A DNA stretch of 54,719 bases from an uncultured Pirellulaceae bacterium (GCA_938082855.1 CALKCC010000101.1:1-54719), one strand, 5' to 3'. Positions 26,940 to 35,728 are shown, numbered from the stretch's first letter. Notes: a model not told the origin generated them from the letters alone. Translations and numbers: made by a program.

Positions 26940-27140
26940 TTAGCCACCACCAACAAGTGTCACGACTTCTAACTTGTCACCATCATGAAGCTCGCACTTG
27001 GCATGATTCTCAAACGGAACGATCTCCAGATTCAACTCAACCGCCACGTGTCGAGTTGTGATTTCCAACTGGAGAAGCAGCTGATCCAAAGTCGTTTCGG
27101 CAGCTACATCGATAGGTTTTCCGTTAACGTGGACGACCAA
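26940..27140 (-). CDS. thiS: sulfur carrier protein ThiS
   Basis: A 66-residue ubiquitin-like sulfur carrier ending in the required Gly-Gly (VVTLVGGG). ThiF-type adenylation of the terminal Gly and thiocarboxylation let it feed sulfur to ThiG, encoded next. [20 protein letters not shown] and [16 protein letters not shown] are family-typical. There is no ATG in the frame. I choose TTG 27140 because AAGGAA precedes it by 6 nt and the product then has the normal length. A TTG at 27191 would add 17 residues unlike any ThiS and overlap the upstream gene by 35 nt. No TPP riboswitch was found upstream. Confidence 0.9.
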   Translation of the reverse strand: MVVHVNGKPIDVAAETTLDQLLLQLEITTRHVAVELNLEIVPFENHAKCELHDGDKLEVVTLVGGG

Positions 27141-27156
27141 GTCGGTTTCCTTCGCG

Positions 27157-27699
27157 TTATTGTCCAAGCGTAATATTTCGAGCCTGGCCAACCTTTAATG
27201 CCACCAAGATTCCATTTTGTGGACGTCCTGTCGATTCCATCTGGCGATTCCAAGGAACATAGTATGCAGCAAAATTTCCGGTCGTTGCATCAACAATATA
27301 AACCAAAGAGTTGCCAGGTCGGTTATTACCAACGAATTGCACGTCACCGGTCACCATTAGCAACCGTGGTTTCTTCGTTCGTTGAACCTGTAAATCATTA
27401 AACACGTTGGTTTTGAAGTGCCCGCCAATTTGACCTGTTCGTGCATAGGGAATAATGCACTGTAAGTCACCGGTTAACGCATCCAGAAAGAACGCCCCTT
27501 CGGCCTGATCCGAAATCGCACCGGTGGCTAAGGAGAAGTTATCCGAACTGTCACTACCTGCTGCTTTTAAGACCATGCCATCGATTTCAAAGGTCGCAGC
27601 GTTTTGTTCCGACTTCAATCCAATGACCGTGCCAGCAACCATTCCCAGGCCAAACAACAACCCAATACCGATGCCAAGTAATAGCGATTTGTTTCTCAT
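27157..27699 (-). CDS. membrane-anchored protein of unknown function
   Basis: A 180-residue protein. ATG 27699 (MRNKSLLLGIGIGLLFG) is preferred over the start 8 codons upstream because AAAGG precedes it by 6 nt. Residues about 5-25 form one Gly-rich membrane segment without a clear cleavage site, so it is probably a signal anchor. The rest is periplasmic, with a regular beta pattern: GAFFLDALTGDLQCIIP and later LVYIVDATTGNFAAYYVPW look like two related strands. Similar proteins are common in planctomycetes, but no function is known to me. It precedes thiS by 16 nt. Confidence 0.75.
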   Translation of the reverse strand: MRNKSLLLGIGIGLLFGLGMVAGTVIGLKSEQNAATFEIDGMVLKAAGSDSSDNFSLATGAISDQAEGAFFLDALTGDLQCIIPYARTGQIGGHFKTNVFNDLQVQRTKKPRLLMVTGDVQFVGNNRPGNSLVYIVDATTGNFAAYYVPWNRQMESTGRPQNGILVALKVGQARNITLGQ

Positions 27700-28047
27700 G
27701 TAAAACCTTTGTATATCCACCAAGTTAAAAGACTAAGTAAGACACTCGCGATGAAAATGGTCCCAAGAACACAACCGAAACCACTCAGTCTCCATTATAG
27801 GCAAAAACATGATTTGAAATAACTAGCTAACTGGGGATTGGTGGACAGTCCGTCAGACATTCCCAGACATTCCCAGCCAGTTCCTGACTGGGACCGCACT
27901 GGAACAAGACGCGGGATATGCTAAAAAAGAGGAAAGACGAATCCACTAATCCAACGACATCAGGTATCCACAGCCCCTTACTCGCCAATCTCAGGTGGCA
28001 TTTTTATAAGGCTGTAACTACGATGTCCGAACAGGAGCAATTTACAT
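27700..28047. other. 348-nt intergenic region between divergent genes
   Basis: No gene is seen. It must hold promoters for both flanking transcripts, but no convincing pair of -35/-10 boxes stands out. It contains a short tandem duplication (CAGACATTCC twice, near 27856-27880) followed by a small hairpin CCAGT-tcctg-ACTGG. An AGGAG shortly before 28048 is the ribosome site of the plus-strand oxidoreductase. Confidence 0.5.
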
Positions 28048-29244
28048 ATGTCCACCAATGGTGACTTAAATAGAAAACTGCGAATGGCATTGGTTGGCGG
28101 GGGTGCGGGATCATTTATTGGCCGCGTTCACTGTACTGCCGCTGTTTTAGATAATCGAGCGGCATTGGTTGCCGGAGCGTTGTCTTCGAATCCGGAACGA
28201 GCGAAGGCTTCTGCGCCAGCTTACGATATTGGCGAAAGCCGAGCCTACGGTTCGTATCAGGAAATGCTCCAAACCGAAGCGGCACTTCCTGCAGACGAGC
28301 GAATTGACTTTGTCTCAGTCGCCACACCTAACCACACGCACTTTGAAATCGCCAAAGCCGCCGTGGAATCCGGCTTCAATGTTATTTGCGACAAGCCGAT
28401 GACGTTTGACCTCGCTCAGGCCGAGGAACTGGCTTCCGCCGTGGACAATTCAGATGTCGTTTTTGCCGTAAGCCATAATTACACCGGATACCCGCTCGTA
28501 CGACAGGCTCGGGAAATGATCCTCAACGGTGAACTCGGTGAAATCCAGGCCGTCCGCGCTTTCTACATTCAGGGCTGGCTAAGAACACGCCTGGAAGCAG
28601 AGGAACAAAAGCAGGCAGCCTGGAGAACAGACCCTTCCAAGAGCGGTGCTGCAGGTTGTTTCGGCGATATCGCCACGCATGCCTATAACCTCGGTCGCTA
28701 TATGACCGGCCTACTGCCAGACCAAATCAGCTGTCACCTGCGTACTTTTGAAGAAGGACGTCAACTGGACGACTACGGAACGGCAGTGATTCAGTTTGAA
28801 AATGGCGGATTGGGAACTGTGACTGCTTCTCAGATTAGCCATGGACGCGAAAACGACCTGTTCATCGAAATCGATGGAACCAAAGGGGCGTTACAATGGC
28901 GTCAGGAAAATCCCAACGAGATGATCGTTCGCAAGAACGGGGAACCACACAAGATTTATACTCGGGACCCTAATGCTCCATTTATGAATGGAAGTGGAGC
29001 CGCAGCGTGTCGATTACCAAGTGGACACCCGGAAGCATTCTTCGAAGCCTTTGCCAACGTCTACCGTTCAGCTTACGATGCAATGGCTGACCGAGCCTTG
29101 GGCAACAGTATCGAAAAAGTCGACACGATCTACCCGAATGTCCATGACGGCGTTGAAGGTATGTATTTCATTCAACAATGTGTTGCCAGCTCCGCGGACA
29201 ATGGAGCATGGTTACCGCTCAAGCATGAACGAGCCCGTCGATAA
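28048..29244 (+). CDS. Gfo/Idh/MocA family oxidoreductase
   Basis: A 398-residue NAD(P)-dependent oxidoreductase without a signal peptide. The N-terminal Rossmann motif is MALVGGGAGSFIGRVH; VICDKPMTFD carries the catalytic EKP-type Lys (as DKP), intact here in contrast to the relative at 9695. DYGTAVIQFENGGLGTVTASQ is the C-terminal sheet. FIEIDGTKGALQWRQENPNEM is the usual Gly-Ala strand. It probably oxidises a sugar or sugar-derived hydroxyl. AGGAG lies shortly upstream of the ATG. The DUF1080 protein follows after 48 nt; that pairing points to 3-keto-sugar chemistry, but the substrate is unknown. Confidence 0.92.
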   Translation: MSTNGDLNRKLRMALVGGGAGSFIGRVHCTAAVLDNRAALVAGALSSNPERAKASAPAYDIGESRAYGSYQEMLQTEAALPADERIDFVSVATPNHTHFEIAKAAVESGFNVICDKPMTFDLAQAEELASAVDNSDVVFAVSHNYTGYPLVRQAREMILNGELGEIQAVRAFYIQGWLRTRLEAEEQKQAAWRTDPSKSGAAGCFGDIATHAYNLGRYMTGLLPDQISCHLRTFEEGRQLDDYGTAVIQFENGGLGTVTASQISHGRENDLFIEIDGTKGALQWRQENPNEMIVRKNGEPHKIYTRDPNAPFMNGSGAAACRLPSGHPEAFFEAFANVYRSAYDAMADRALGNSIEKVDTIYPNVHDGVEGMYFIQQCVASSADNGAWLPLKHERARR

Positions 29245-29292
29245 AACTTAACGAAACCACCCAAACAAAGACCTTACTTAAAGGAAATAAAT

Positions 29293-29922
29293 ATGATTCG
29301 CAAACTGATGATGGCCGTGCCTGCTATCCTGCTCGCTGCAGGTATCACGCTAGCCGATAAAAAAGAAGATGGATTCGTCACCATTTCCAATGGAAAAGAC
29401 TTTAGCGGTTGGAAAGCCAGTGAGAACAAAGATTCCTGGAGCATGAAGGATGGCGCATTCGTTGCCGCCGGCCCTCGTAGCCACCTGTTCTTTCAAGCCG
29501 ACAAACCATTTACCAACTTCGAATTGAAAGTCGATGTTATGACACTGCCGGGAAGCAACGGCGGTATCTATTTCCACACCAAGTATCAGGAAAATGGTTG
29601 GCCAAAATACGGTTATGAAGCTCAGGTCAATATCACCCACGGTGATCCTAAGAAGAGCGGCAGCCTGTACGGTGTCGTTAACATTGCCGATCCTAAGCTG
29701 AAGGATAACGAGTTCTACGAAACTCATATCATTGTCAAAGATCGTCATGTGACCATCAAACTCAACGGCCGAACTGTTGTGGATTACACCGAACCCAAAG
29801 GGAAAGAAGCCTTTAGCAAAGACTTTGAACGTCGCTTGGGCGAAGGAACCTTTGCATTACAGTGCCATGACCCGAAGAGCATTGTGCACTTCAAAAACAT
29901 CCGAGTAAAACGACTCGACTGA
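29293..29922 (+). CDS. secreted DUF1080 protein (3-keto-disaccharide hydrolase-type)
   Basis: A 209-residue protein with a signal peptide (residues 1-20, cleavage near LADKK) and one DUF1080 domain. GKDFSGWKASENKDSWSMKD and KVDVMTLPGSNGGIYFHTKY are diagnostic, and VTIKLNGRTVVDYTEPKG is the conserved late strand. Members adopt a concanavalin-like fold, and some cleave 3-keto-glycosides made by Gfo/Idh/MocA dehydrogenases. That agrees with the gene 48 nt upstream. AAGGAAA is the ribosome site. Secretion places the reaction in the periplasm, while the oxidoreductase has no export signal, so the two may act on the same sugar in different compartments. Confidence 0.92.
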   Translation: MIRKLMMAVPAILLAAGITLADKKEDGFVTISNGKDFSGWKASENKDSWSMKDGAFVAAGPRSHLFFQADKPFTNFELKVDVMTLPGSNGGIYFHTKYQENGWPKYGYEAQVNITHGDPKKSGSLYGVVNIADPKLKDNEFYETHIIVKDRHVTIKLNGRTVVDYTEPKGKEAFSKDFERRLGEGTFALQCHDPKSIVHFKNIRVKRLD

Positions 29923-29958
29923 TTTCCAGCGAGTCTGGAAAGAGTGAATGAACAGGAC

Positions 29959-29987
29959 TTCCCGCTGTTGAATTTCAACATTGGGAA
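29959..29987. other. strong stem-loop downstream of the DUF1080 gene
   Basis: TTCCC-gc-TGTTGAA-t-TTCAACA-tt-GGGAA forms a near-perfect palindrome with two matching stems around a 2x2 internal loop. A second small hairpin, TTTCCAG-CGAGT-CTGGAAA, sits at 29923-29941 directly after the stop codon. No T-run follows either, so they are not textbook terminators; they could protect the mRNA 3' end. Confidence 0.55.
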
Positions 29988-30180
29988 TCGCTGAAATTAG
30001 TTAATTCTTCCTCCGAGGCTGGCCGATAAGTTTTTACACTTCGGCTAATCCGGCAGAGGGACCAAATTTTAGCGTAAGTCAGGATCACTAATACGACAGT
30101 GCAGAAGCACGTCAGCATCCTCGCTTGTCTCGCAGCGACTCCGCTCGCCGCATTCACAGCCGAAGTTTTAAAACGATAAG

Positions 30181-30218
30181 AACCCCGAGCGTGACTTTTG
30201 TTGCTCTCGGGGTTTTTT
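30181..30218 (+). terminator. rho-independent terminator
   Basis: AACCCCGAG (30181-30189) pairs over 9 bp with CTCGGGGTT (30206-30214) and is followed by TTTT. It lies 260 nt after the DUF1080 stop and just before the dihydroorotate-dehydrogenase-like gene. It rules out start codons of that gene that fall inside the stem or the T-run (30198, 30219). Confidence 0.85.
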
Positions 30219-30263
30219 ATGGTCAGACGAATCTTCGCTGAATTTCTTAAGTATCATACGGAT

Positions 30264-31301
30264 ATGAATTATCCACGTTATGACCGCCACCAAAGCTACC
30301 AGTGGAATTATGACCATGCTCCCGAACCGGTTGCCGTGGACGTTCCCAACTGGCCAGCACCCATCACTTTGTGCGGTAAGTCACTCAAGTCTCCCCTGGG
30401 CATTCCGGCAGGGCCGCTGCTCAATGGCCGTTGGTGTCTGTACTATGCCAGCCTCGGGTTCGATCTGGTGACTTATAAAACGGTGCGTAGTGGAGTGCGA
30501 CCTTGTTACGATCTTCCCAACCTGCAACCTGTCAGTGTGGGGATGCTGCAGGGTGGGGAAGCTGATGTACCGGTTCAGGACCAAATGACTGGAAGTTGGG
30601 CGGTCTCTTACGGCATGCCCTCTACGGCACCGGAAGTTTGGTGTGCCGACGTGCGTCAAACTCGTGAACTACTTCCGAAAGACAAGCTGTTGTCTGTTTC
30701 CGTCGTCGGCACCATTGAACCGGGCTGGACGTTACAACAACTGGCTGATGATTATGCGCTTTGTGCTCGACTCGCTGTTGAAAGTGGAGCCGATTTTGTT
30801 GAGGCCAACTTCTCTTGCCCCAACGTGTCCACCTGCGACGGTCAACTTTATCAAAATCCATCTGACTGCCAGACAGTGGTGAAGACTATTCGCCAACAGA
30901 TCGGGGACACACCGCTGATCGGTAAAATTGGGCGAGTCATGGACTCCACGGATATGCAACAGTTACTCTTGGCGATTCATCCTTTTGTGGATGCTTTGGC
31001 AATGACCAACAGTATCGCCACGCGAGTAAGAAACGCGGATGGCTCGTATTTATTTGATGGAGAGATGCGAGGAATCTGCGGCAAAGCCACTCTGGATGCT
31101 TCTGTTGAACAAACCCATATGGCCAAGCAGCTCATCGAAGAAAATCAATTCGATCTGGATTTGATCGGAGTGGGTGGAGCAAGTTGTTTGGAAGATGTGC
31201 AGCGGTATCTTGCTGCTGGAGCGTCCGCGGTGCATCTGGCAACCGCCGCGATGGAAACCCCTGAGATCGGATTGAACATCAAATCCGCCAAAGCTAGCTA
31301 A
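30264..31301 (+). CDS. dihydroorotate dehydrogenase-like flavoprotein (class 1-like)
   Basis: A 345-residue TIM-barrel flavoenzyme. ITLCGKSLKSPLGIPAGPLL opens the barrel; EANFSCPNVST (Cys near residue 185) matches the class 1 DHODH active site, which has Cys where class 2 has Ser. IGKIGRVMDSTD, ALAMTNSIATRV and IGVGGASCLEDVQRYLAAGA (FMN phosphate loop) follow in order. DHODH makes orotate in pyrimidine synthesis; no other pyr genes are nearby, so it could act in another flavin-dependent reaction. ATG 30264 is chosen because upstream starts sit in a terminator. The stop TAA is the first part of an 8-nt-period array. Confidence 0.8.
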   Translation: MNYPRYDRHQSYQWNYDHAPEPVAVDVPNWPAPITLCGKSLKSPLGIPAGPLLNGRWCLYYASLGFDLVTYKTVRSGVRPCYDLPNLQPVSVGMLQGGEADVPVQDQMTGSWAVSYGMPSTAPEVWCADVRQTRELLPKDKLLSVSVVGTIEPGWTLQQLADDYALCARLAVESGADFVEANFSCPNVSTCDGQLYQNPSDCQTVVKTIRQQIGDTPLIGKIGRVMDSTDMQQLLLAIHPFVDALAMTNSIATRVRNADGSYLFDGEMRGICGKATLDASVEQTHMAKQLIEENQFDLDLIGVGGASCLEDVQRYLAAGASAVHLATAAMETPEIGLNIKSAKAS

Positions 31302-31386
31302 CTGCCAACTGACCAACTGACCAATTGTCTAATTGTTTAACTGTCTAAATGTCCAACTGGCTAAATGGCTAAATGGCTAAATGAAA
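31300..31386 (+). repeat. tandem array with an 8-nt period, locus 1 (about eleven units)
   Basis: Starting at the last two bases of the preceding stop codon, the sequence is a run of units of the form AANTGNCY: AACTGACC twice, AATTGTCT, AATTGTTT, AACTGTCT, AAATGTCC, AACTGGCT, AAATGGCT twice. The first is a 7-nt unit (AACTGCC) and the last decays to AAATGAAA. Positions 2 and 4-5 (A and TG) hardly vary. The units share much sequence with the array at 52623-52710. Because 8 is not a multiple of 3, TAA recurs in all three forward frames and TAG in reverse frames. Confidence 0.88.
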
Positions 31387-31387
31387 A

Positions 31388-31504
31388 ACGGGCCTGGAAT
31401 ACTAAGCGTTTGAATTCGTAAACCACTTGTCCCCAGTGACAATCGACGGAAGCAAACTAATGTCGACCGTGGTTACAAACCTGAACTTAGTAATTCTGGC
31501 CCGT
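31388..31504. other. 117-nt nested inverted repeat, predicted multi-branched fold
   Basis: The outer arms, ACGGGCCTGGAATACTAAG (31388-31406) and CTTAGTAATTCTGGCCCGT (31486-31504), pair at 17 of 19 positions. Moving inward, GTTTG (31408-31412) pairs with CAAAC (31476-31480), and AACCAC (31421-31426) with GTGGTT (31469-31474). Inside lie two hairpins: TTGTC-cccagt-GACAA (31428-31442... loop 6) and TCGAC...GTCGA (31443-31466). Together they make a three-way junction. It may be a small structured RNA, an mRNA 3' structure or a miniature mobile element. No reading frame crosses it. Confidence 0.6.
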
Positions 31505-31865
31505 TATGAGTTGGATGAGACAACTCTCAGCTTTCGATCCCCACCGAAAAGCTAAAACTGTTCTCCGGTAAAGGTTCCGCATTTTACTTACTTTCCCTTT
31601 ACACCCTATATATCGCATATTCACTAGTCGCATCTTTTCCGAAAATGTTAACAGACCCGAATTGTTTGCCGTAACTGCCTAGCTTTATAACAACTTTGAC
31701 GATTATGACGGTTGCTCCAGAACCTGATTGATTTGCGCTAGAATCCGCGGTTCCATGGCTCGGTTGATCGTATTTTTTAAGGTTTTAATGAAGGACGATG
31801 TCCGATTTACCTAGTACAATTCAATCAGACACTAAATTAACTTTCTGATAACAGGTAACGAGAAA
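31505..31865. other. 361-nt intergenic region, AT-rich
   Basis: No gene is seen on either strand. The region is AT-rich with several T-runs (for example GTATTTTTTAAGG near 31769) and is likely to contain the promoter of the TPR/Asn-Pro-rich gene. No -35/-10 pair is clear enough to place. Confidence 0.45.
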
Positions 31866-33173
31866 ATGTCTAACAACATATTCCGTATCACTCTTTGTGT
31901 TCTTTTATCTTTCACGGCCACAGTCAACGCTCAGAATACTTCTGAAGCAAAGCTCTATGGTCAGGGCGTCCATGCTTACAACAATGGTGACTATGCCGGC
32001 GCGTTGAGTATTTTCAATGCGGCTGTTGAAAATGGCTCGGAAGACCCACGTGTATACCTGTTTCGCGGATTGGTATATCACCAGCAAGGCAAAGCAGACG
32101 AGTCGTTAAAGGACCTCAAACACGGAGCCGAATTGGAAGCCGTCGACAAACGTGGTTTCTATCCTGTATCTCCAGCTTTGATCCGAGTCCAGGGCAAGGT
32201 GAGATTGCAGATCGAAAACCTTCGCCGCGAGGCACGTGCCAACTTAGTTGCGATTGAGAAGGCTCGCGCTGCTGCTCGCTATGAAGAACAAAAGGAAAAT
32301 GAAGCTGCCGCTCTACGAAAGCCTACACCGACCAAGGCTCCGGAAATTCCATTAGATGCTCAGCAATCAACCAGTGCAGACAACCCATTTGCTCCCAACA
32401 ACATTGCTGGAATTAGAAGCAATCCTGCTAATGTCACGGTTTCAAAGACGAATCCCAAAGCGGCCATCGACGACAAAGACCCATTAGCAAATCTGAACAA
32501 CGACAACCCAATGCCGGCTAATCCTGTGGCGACCAACAACCCACCTGCAAACAACACGCCACCTGCTGGGAACAACCCTTTTGCCCCCGGTAATAACGCA
32601 CCTCCAGCAAACAATACTCCTCCTGCCGGCAATAACCCTTTCGCACCGGGCAATAACACTCCCGCGGCAAACAACAATCCACCTGCCGGTAATAATCCTT
32701 TCGCACCTGGTAATAATACCCCGCCCGCGAATAATACCCCACCAGCGAACAACAATCCGCCAGCCGGAAATAATCCATTTGCTCCTGGCAACAATGCTCC
32801 AGCAGCCAACAACAATCCGCCAGCAGGCAACAACCCTTTCAATGGCGGCAATGCACCTGTGGCAGGTGGAGACGACAACAAGGGTCAAGGCGGTGGCGGC
32901 ACACTCGGTGCCATCTTTGGATCGCTGAACCCGTTTGGCGGAGGCAACGACGATCCGGATGCGAATGCTGTCCCAGGCGGAGGCAAGCCTCCAACTTCAC
33001 TCGATGAAATCAAGAAGTTCATTGAAGGCAGTCTGCCCGGAGGTGGTGCTGGCGGATTACCTGCCATCCCAGGCGTGCCCGGCGGTAATGGTGGCGGAGC
33101 CAATCCTGGCAACAACAACCCTGCTCCTGGTGCTAATAATCCATTTGGGCCAGCTCCCAATCCTTTCAAGTAA
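31866..33173 (+). CDS. secreted TPR protein with Asn/Pro-rich low-complexity tail
   Basis: A 435-residue secreted protein. Residues 1-22 are a signal peptide (cleavage near VNAQN). Residues about 25-95 are TPR-like (KLYGQGVHAYNNGDYAGALS, then DPRVYLFRGLVYHQQGKADE). A charged helix follows to about 155. Residues about 200-330 are low complexity: repeats of NNPPAGNNPFAPGNN type, six or more copies of NPFAPGNN variants, then Gly-rich and Pro-rich stretches to the end (ANNPFGPAPNPFK). Copies differ at synonymous sites, so the repeat has been kept at the protein level. A cell-surface or crosslinking role is possible. A terminator follows. Confidence 0.82.
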   Translation: MSNNIFRITLCVLLSFTATVNAQNTSEAKLYGQGVHAYNNGDYAGALSIFNAAVENGSEDPRVYLFRGLVYHQQGKADESLKDLKHGAELEAVDKRGFYPVSPALIRVQGKVRLQIENLRREARANLVAIEKARAAARYEEQKENEAAALRKPTPTKAPEIPLDAQQSTSADNPFAPNNIAGIRSNPANVTVSKTNPKAAIDDKDPLANLNNDNPMPANPVATNNPPANNTPPAGNNPFAPGNNAPPANNTPPAGNNPFAPGNNTPAANNNPPAGNNPFAPGNNTPPANNTPPANNNPPAGNNPFAPGNNAPAANNNPPAGNNPFNGGNAPVAGGDDNKGQGGGGTLGAIFGSLNPFGGGNDDPDANAVPGGGKPPTSLDEIKKFIEGSLPGGGAGGLPAIPGVPGGNGGGANPGNNNPAPGANNPFGPAPNPFK

Positions 33174-33200
33174 TTAGCCCCAACCTGCGGCAAATCAATA

Positions 33201-33243
33201 TCCCCGAAGGCTACTTCCGAATGGGTCCTTCGGGGATTTTTTT
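33201..33243 (+). terminator. rho-independent terminator
   Basis: TCCCCGAAGG (33201-33210) pairs over 10 bp with CCTTCGGGGA (33227-33236), followed by TTTTTTT. It ends the transcript of the TPR/Asn-Pro-rich gene 28 nt after its stop. Confidence 0.9.
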
Positions 33244-33377
33244 GCGCCCACCCGTAGGCTATCTGCACATACCCACTGTCATTTTTTTAAGGTAAAATAA
33301 ACATCCTTAATCGAAGCATCTACTATTGCCCCCGATGCATCCCTTTACCCTTAATTCCCCGTAAACACGGTTTAAAC

Positions 33378-35687
33378 ATGAATCGCATTTACTCTGCCTT
33401 CCTACCTGCAATCACCATTTTCAGTCTGACGCTACAAAGTGCAATTGGTGCTCCCACCATCAATAACACCAGCGTTCCGGGCATTCAGGCAGGCACGACA
33501 TTTCAAATCACCGTCACCGGAACGGATCTCGCGCCAGCTCCAAAGCTTGTCGCTTCCTTTCCAATTGCGTCTCAAAAAGTGATCGAGGGATCGGACAATG
33601 GGAAGGCGATTATCGAATTAAATACGACGGAAGTTCAACCTGGTATTCATTGGATACGGATTGCCAGTGCACAGGGAATTTCCAATGCTTTATCCATAGG
33701 CGTCGACAACCTTCCGCAACAACCATTTGCCGAATCCGTCGATGCTCTTCCTGTCGCGCTCTCGGGCGATCTCACCGGCGGTAACATTCTCAAAACGACT
33801 TTCGCTGGGAAACAAGGAGAAGCTATCGTTGTCGACATCGAAGGCCGACGCATCGGCTCTAACATTCGACCTGTCTTGCGTTTGCTAGATGAGAAAGGCG
33901 TTCAAGTCGGCTTTAGTGCTCCACAGCCTGAGCTCCATGGAGATGCACGGATTTCCACGACACTTCCTAGCGACGGTTCTTATACACTCGAGTTACATGA
34001 CATTCTTTATAAGGGTCCTGCCCCCGGGCGGTTTCGACTCAAGATTGGCAATCTGTCCTTCGCCGATTTAGCCTTCCCAATAGGGGTCCAACAAGGGCAG
34101 CCAGCGAGCGTTCAGTATGGCCGAACTAACATCGACAGCACGGTTGAAATTGCTGCCGTTGAAAACACACTCAATGCGTTACCTTTGCCTGCCGCTGGTC
34201 ACGCAACCGGTTCACGACCTCGCATCGTTGTCAGTCAGCACGCCGAATATGTCGAATCACCTGAAGCGGGTGACGTACCTGCTGCTCCGGTTGGCATCAA
34301 TGGCCGTTTGTCTGCCAAGGGAGAAACGGACAGTTTCAAGGTCCTTGCCAAACCTGGTTCAAAACTCCGTTTGGATGTCATTGCCCGTCGTGCCGGATCG
34401 CCTGTCGATGGAGTGCTCGTTGTCAAAGCAGCCAATGGTGCACAAATAGGAAACAATGACGATCGACCGGGGCTCTCTGATCCGGGAGTCGATGTCACTG
34501 TCCCTGGTGACTCAGAATTTATCACGGTATCACTTCACGACCTGTTACGTCGAGGTGGTGACGATTTCATTTACCGCATCGAAATTGAAGATATTTCCCA
34601 ACCTCAATTCGCCGTCTCGATTGCCGAAGACCGATTACAAATTCCCTCCGGCTCAACACAAACGGTCATCGTCAATGTGGCCCGTCAAGGATACAACGGA
34701 GACATCGCATTGGCTTTTGATGGTTTGCCTGAAGGAGTCACCGTCGCCGGCAATCGTATTTTGGCCGGGCGGACCCGAGGTTTGGTCTCTATTACTGCTG
34801 CCAATGGAGACGCAACTTTTTCTATCGGCCGCATTAGCGCTTCAGCAGCTGATGAAAATGTGAACACAACTAAGATCGCGACCGTTGGAGCTGATAGCCC
34901 GCACTATCGAGTACTTCCCGAATTACGACAGAATCTCGGTATTGCCCGAGCCACCGCAGCGCCCATCAGTGCTTCTCTGGCTGCCACCACCACTGAACTT
35001 CAGAGCCCTCGTGGGAAGTATCTTCCCATCACAGTCAATGTTGGTCGCAATGAAGGTGTCACCGGCAACATCCGCTTACGACTGGTTTCGAATCAAACCA
35101 TGCCTCGCAAGAAAGTCAAACAAAACAACAAAGACGTTGAAGTCAATGACACTGACCGAGCGTTACGTCTCAGTGAAGATCCCATGCTGGGAGCTGACGT
35201 CACCAGCCAAACCGTCAATGTTTGGATTCCTCATGACTTGGGAATTATGCCATGGCGTGGTGTCATCGTTGCCGAATTACTTTCAGCAGATAACAAGGCG
35301 GTAGTCGCGTCTGTTTCTACCGCTCAATTGAACATTACTCCTGTCAACTCACTCAGCATCGCGATTACGACAGAAGCCGGTATTCAGGCTCGCGCCGGAG
35401 AAGGCGAGACAGGACACTTTGCAGGAACCATCACACGGGCCTCAGGTTTTGATAAACCGGTTACGGTCACCCTTGCAGGATTGCCGGAAGGTTATGCCGC
35501 TCCGAGTATCGAAGTGCCTGCCGACCAGACTGAATTTAAGCTGGAGGTGCGCTTTCCTAAGGAAGCTAAACCTGCTGACCTCAAAGACATCAAGCTGGTT
35601 GCAAACGCACCTACCGACCTGAAGCCTGAGTTAAAGGTCACCAGCAATCAAATCAACACAACCATCAAAGTTGTTGCTCAGGAATAA
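33378..35687 (+). CDS. large secreted beta-sandwich protein with PPC-like domain
   Basis: A 769-residue protein. A signal peptide (residues 1-24) is followed by an Ig-like domain ([19 protein letters not shown]), then a bacterial pre-peptidase C-terminal (PPC)-like region: [20 protein letters not shown] and [21 protein letters not shown] second such pair is at [20 protein letters not shown] with [20 protein letters not shown]. The last 300 residues are further Ig-like units ([13 protein letters not shown]; later [13 protein letters not shown]). No catalytic residues are evident, so it is probably a structural or binding surface protein. It starts the nine-gene co-directional run and precedes the sulfatase by 41 nt. 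Confidence 0.82.
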   Translation: MNRIYSAFLPAITIFSLTLQSAIGAPTINNTSVPGIQAGTTFQITVTGTDLAPAPKLVASFPIASQKVIEGSDNGKAIIELNTTEVQPGIHWIRIASAQGISNALSIGVDNLPQQPFAESVDALPVALSGDLTGGNILKTTFAGKQGEAIVVDIEGRRIGSNIRPVLRLLDEKGVQVGFSAPQPELHGDARISTTLPSDGSYTLELHDILYKGPAPGRFRLKIGNLSFADLAFPIGVQQGQPASVQYGRTNIDSTVEIAAVENTLNALPLPAAGHATGSRPRIVVSQHAEYVESPEAGDVPAAPVGINGRLSAKGETDSFKVLAKPGSKLRLDVIARRAGSPVDGVLVVKAANGAQIGNNDDRPGLSDPGVDVTVPGDSEFITVSLHDLLRRGGDDFIYRIEIEDISQPQFAVSIAEDRLQIPSGSTQTVIVNVARQGYNGDIALAFDGLPEGVTVAGNRILAGRTRGLVSITAANGDATFSIGRISASAADENVNTTKIATVGADSPHYRVLPELRQNLGIARATAAPISASLAATTTELQSPRGKYLPITVNVGRNEGVTGNIRLRLVSNQTMPRKKVKQNNKDVEVNDTDRALRLSEDPMLGADVTSQTVNVWIPHDLGIMPWRGVIVAELLSADNKAVVASVSTAQLNITPVNSLSIAITTEAGIQARAGEGETGHFAGTITRASGFDKPVTVTLAGLPEGYAAPSIEVPADQTEFKLEVRFPKEAKPADLKDIKLVANAPTDLKPELKVTSNQINTTIKVVAQE

Positions 35688-35728
35688 ACTATTCCTTGCC
35701 TCAACCTCTCTTATCACTAAGGAAGATT

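Noticed and set aside
27141-28047. TPP riboswitch upstream of thiS/thiG
   Set aside because: The conserved CTGAGA and ACCTGATCTGGAT-type cores were not found on the minus strand; one ACCTGATG match near 27960 lacks the rest.
30198-30263. Earlier starts (TTG 30198, ATG 30219) for the DHODH-like gene
   Set aside because: They fall inside the stem or T-run of the terminator at 30181-30218; ATG 30264 begins the conserved sequence.
31388-31504. Integron attC site
   Set aside because: The outer arms lack the RYYYAAC/GTTRRRY core sites, and no integrase or cassette array is nearby.
32360-32888. Long minus-strand ORFs (up to 173 residues)
   Set aside because: They are the antisense of the Asn/Pro repeats; composition is pure repeat and the plus-strand gene has a signal peptide and a TPR domain.
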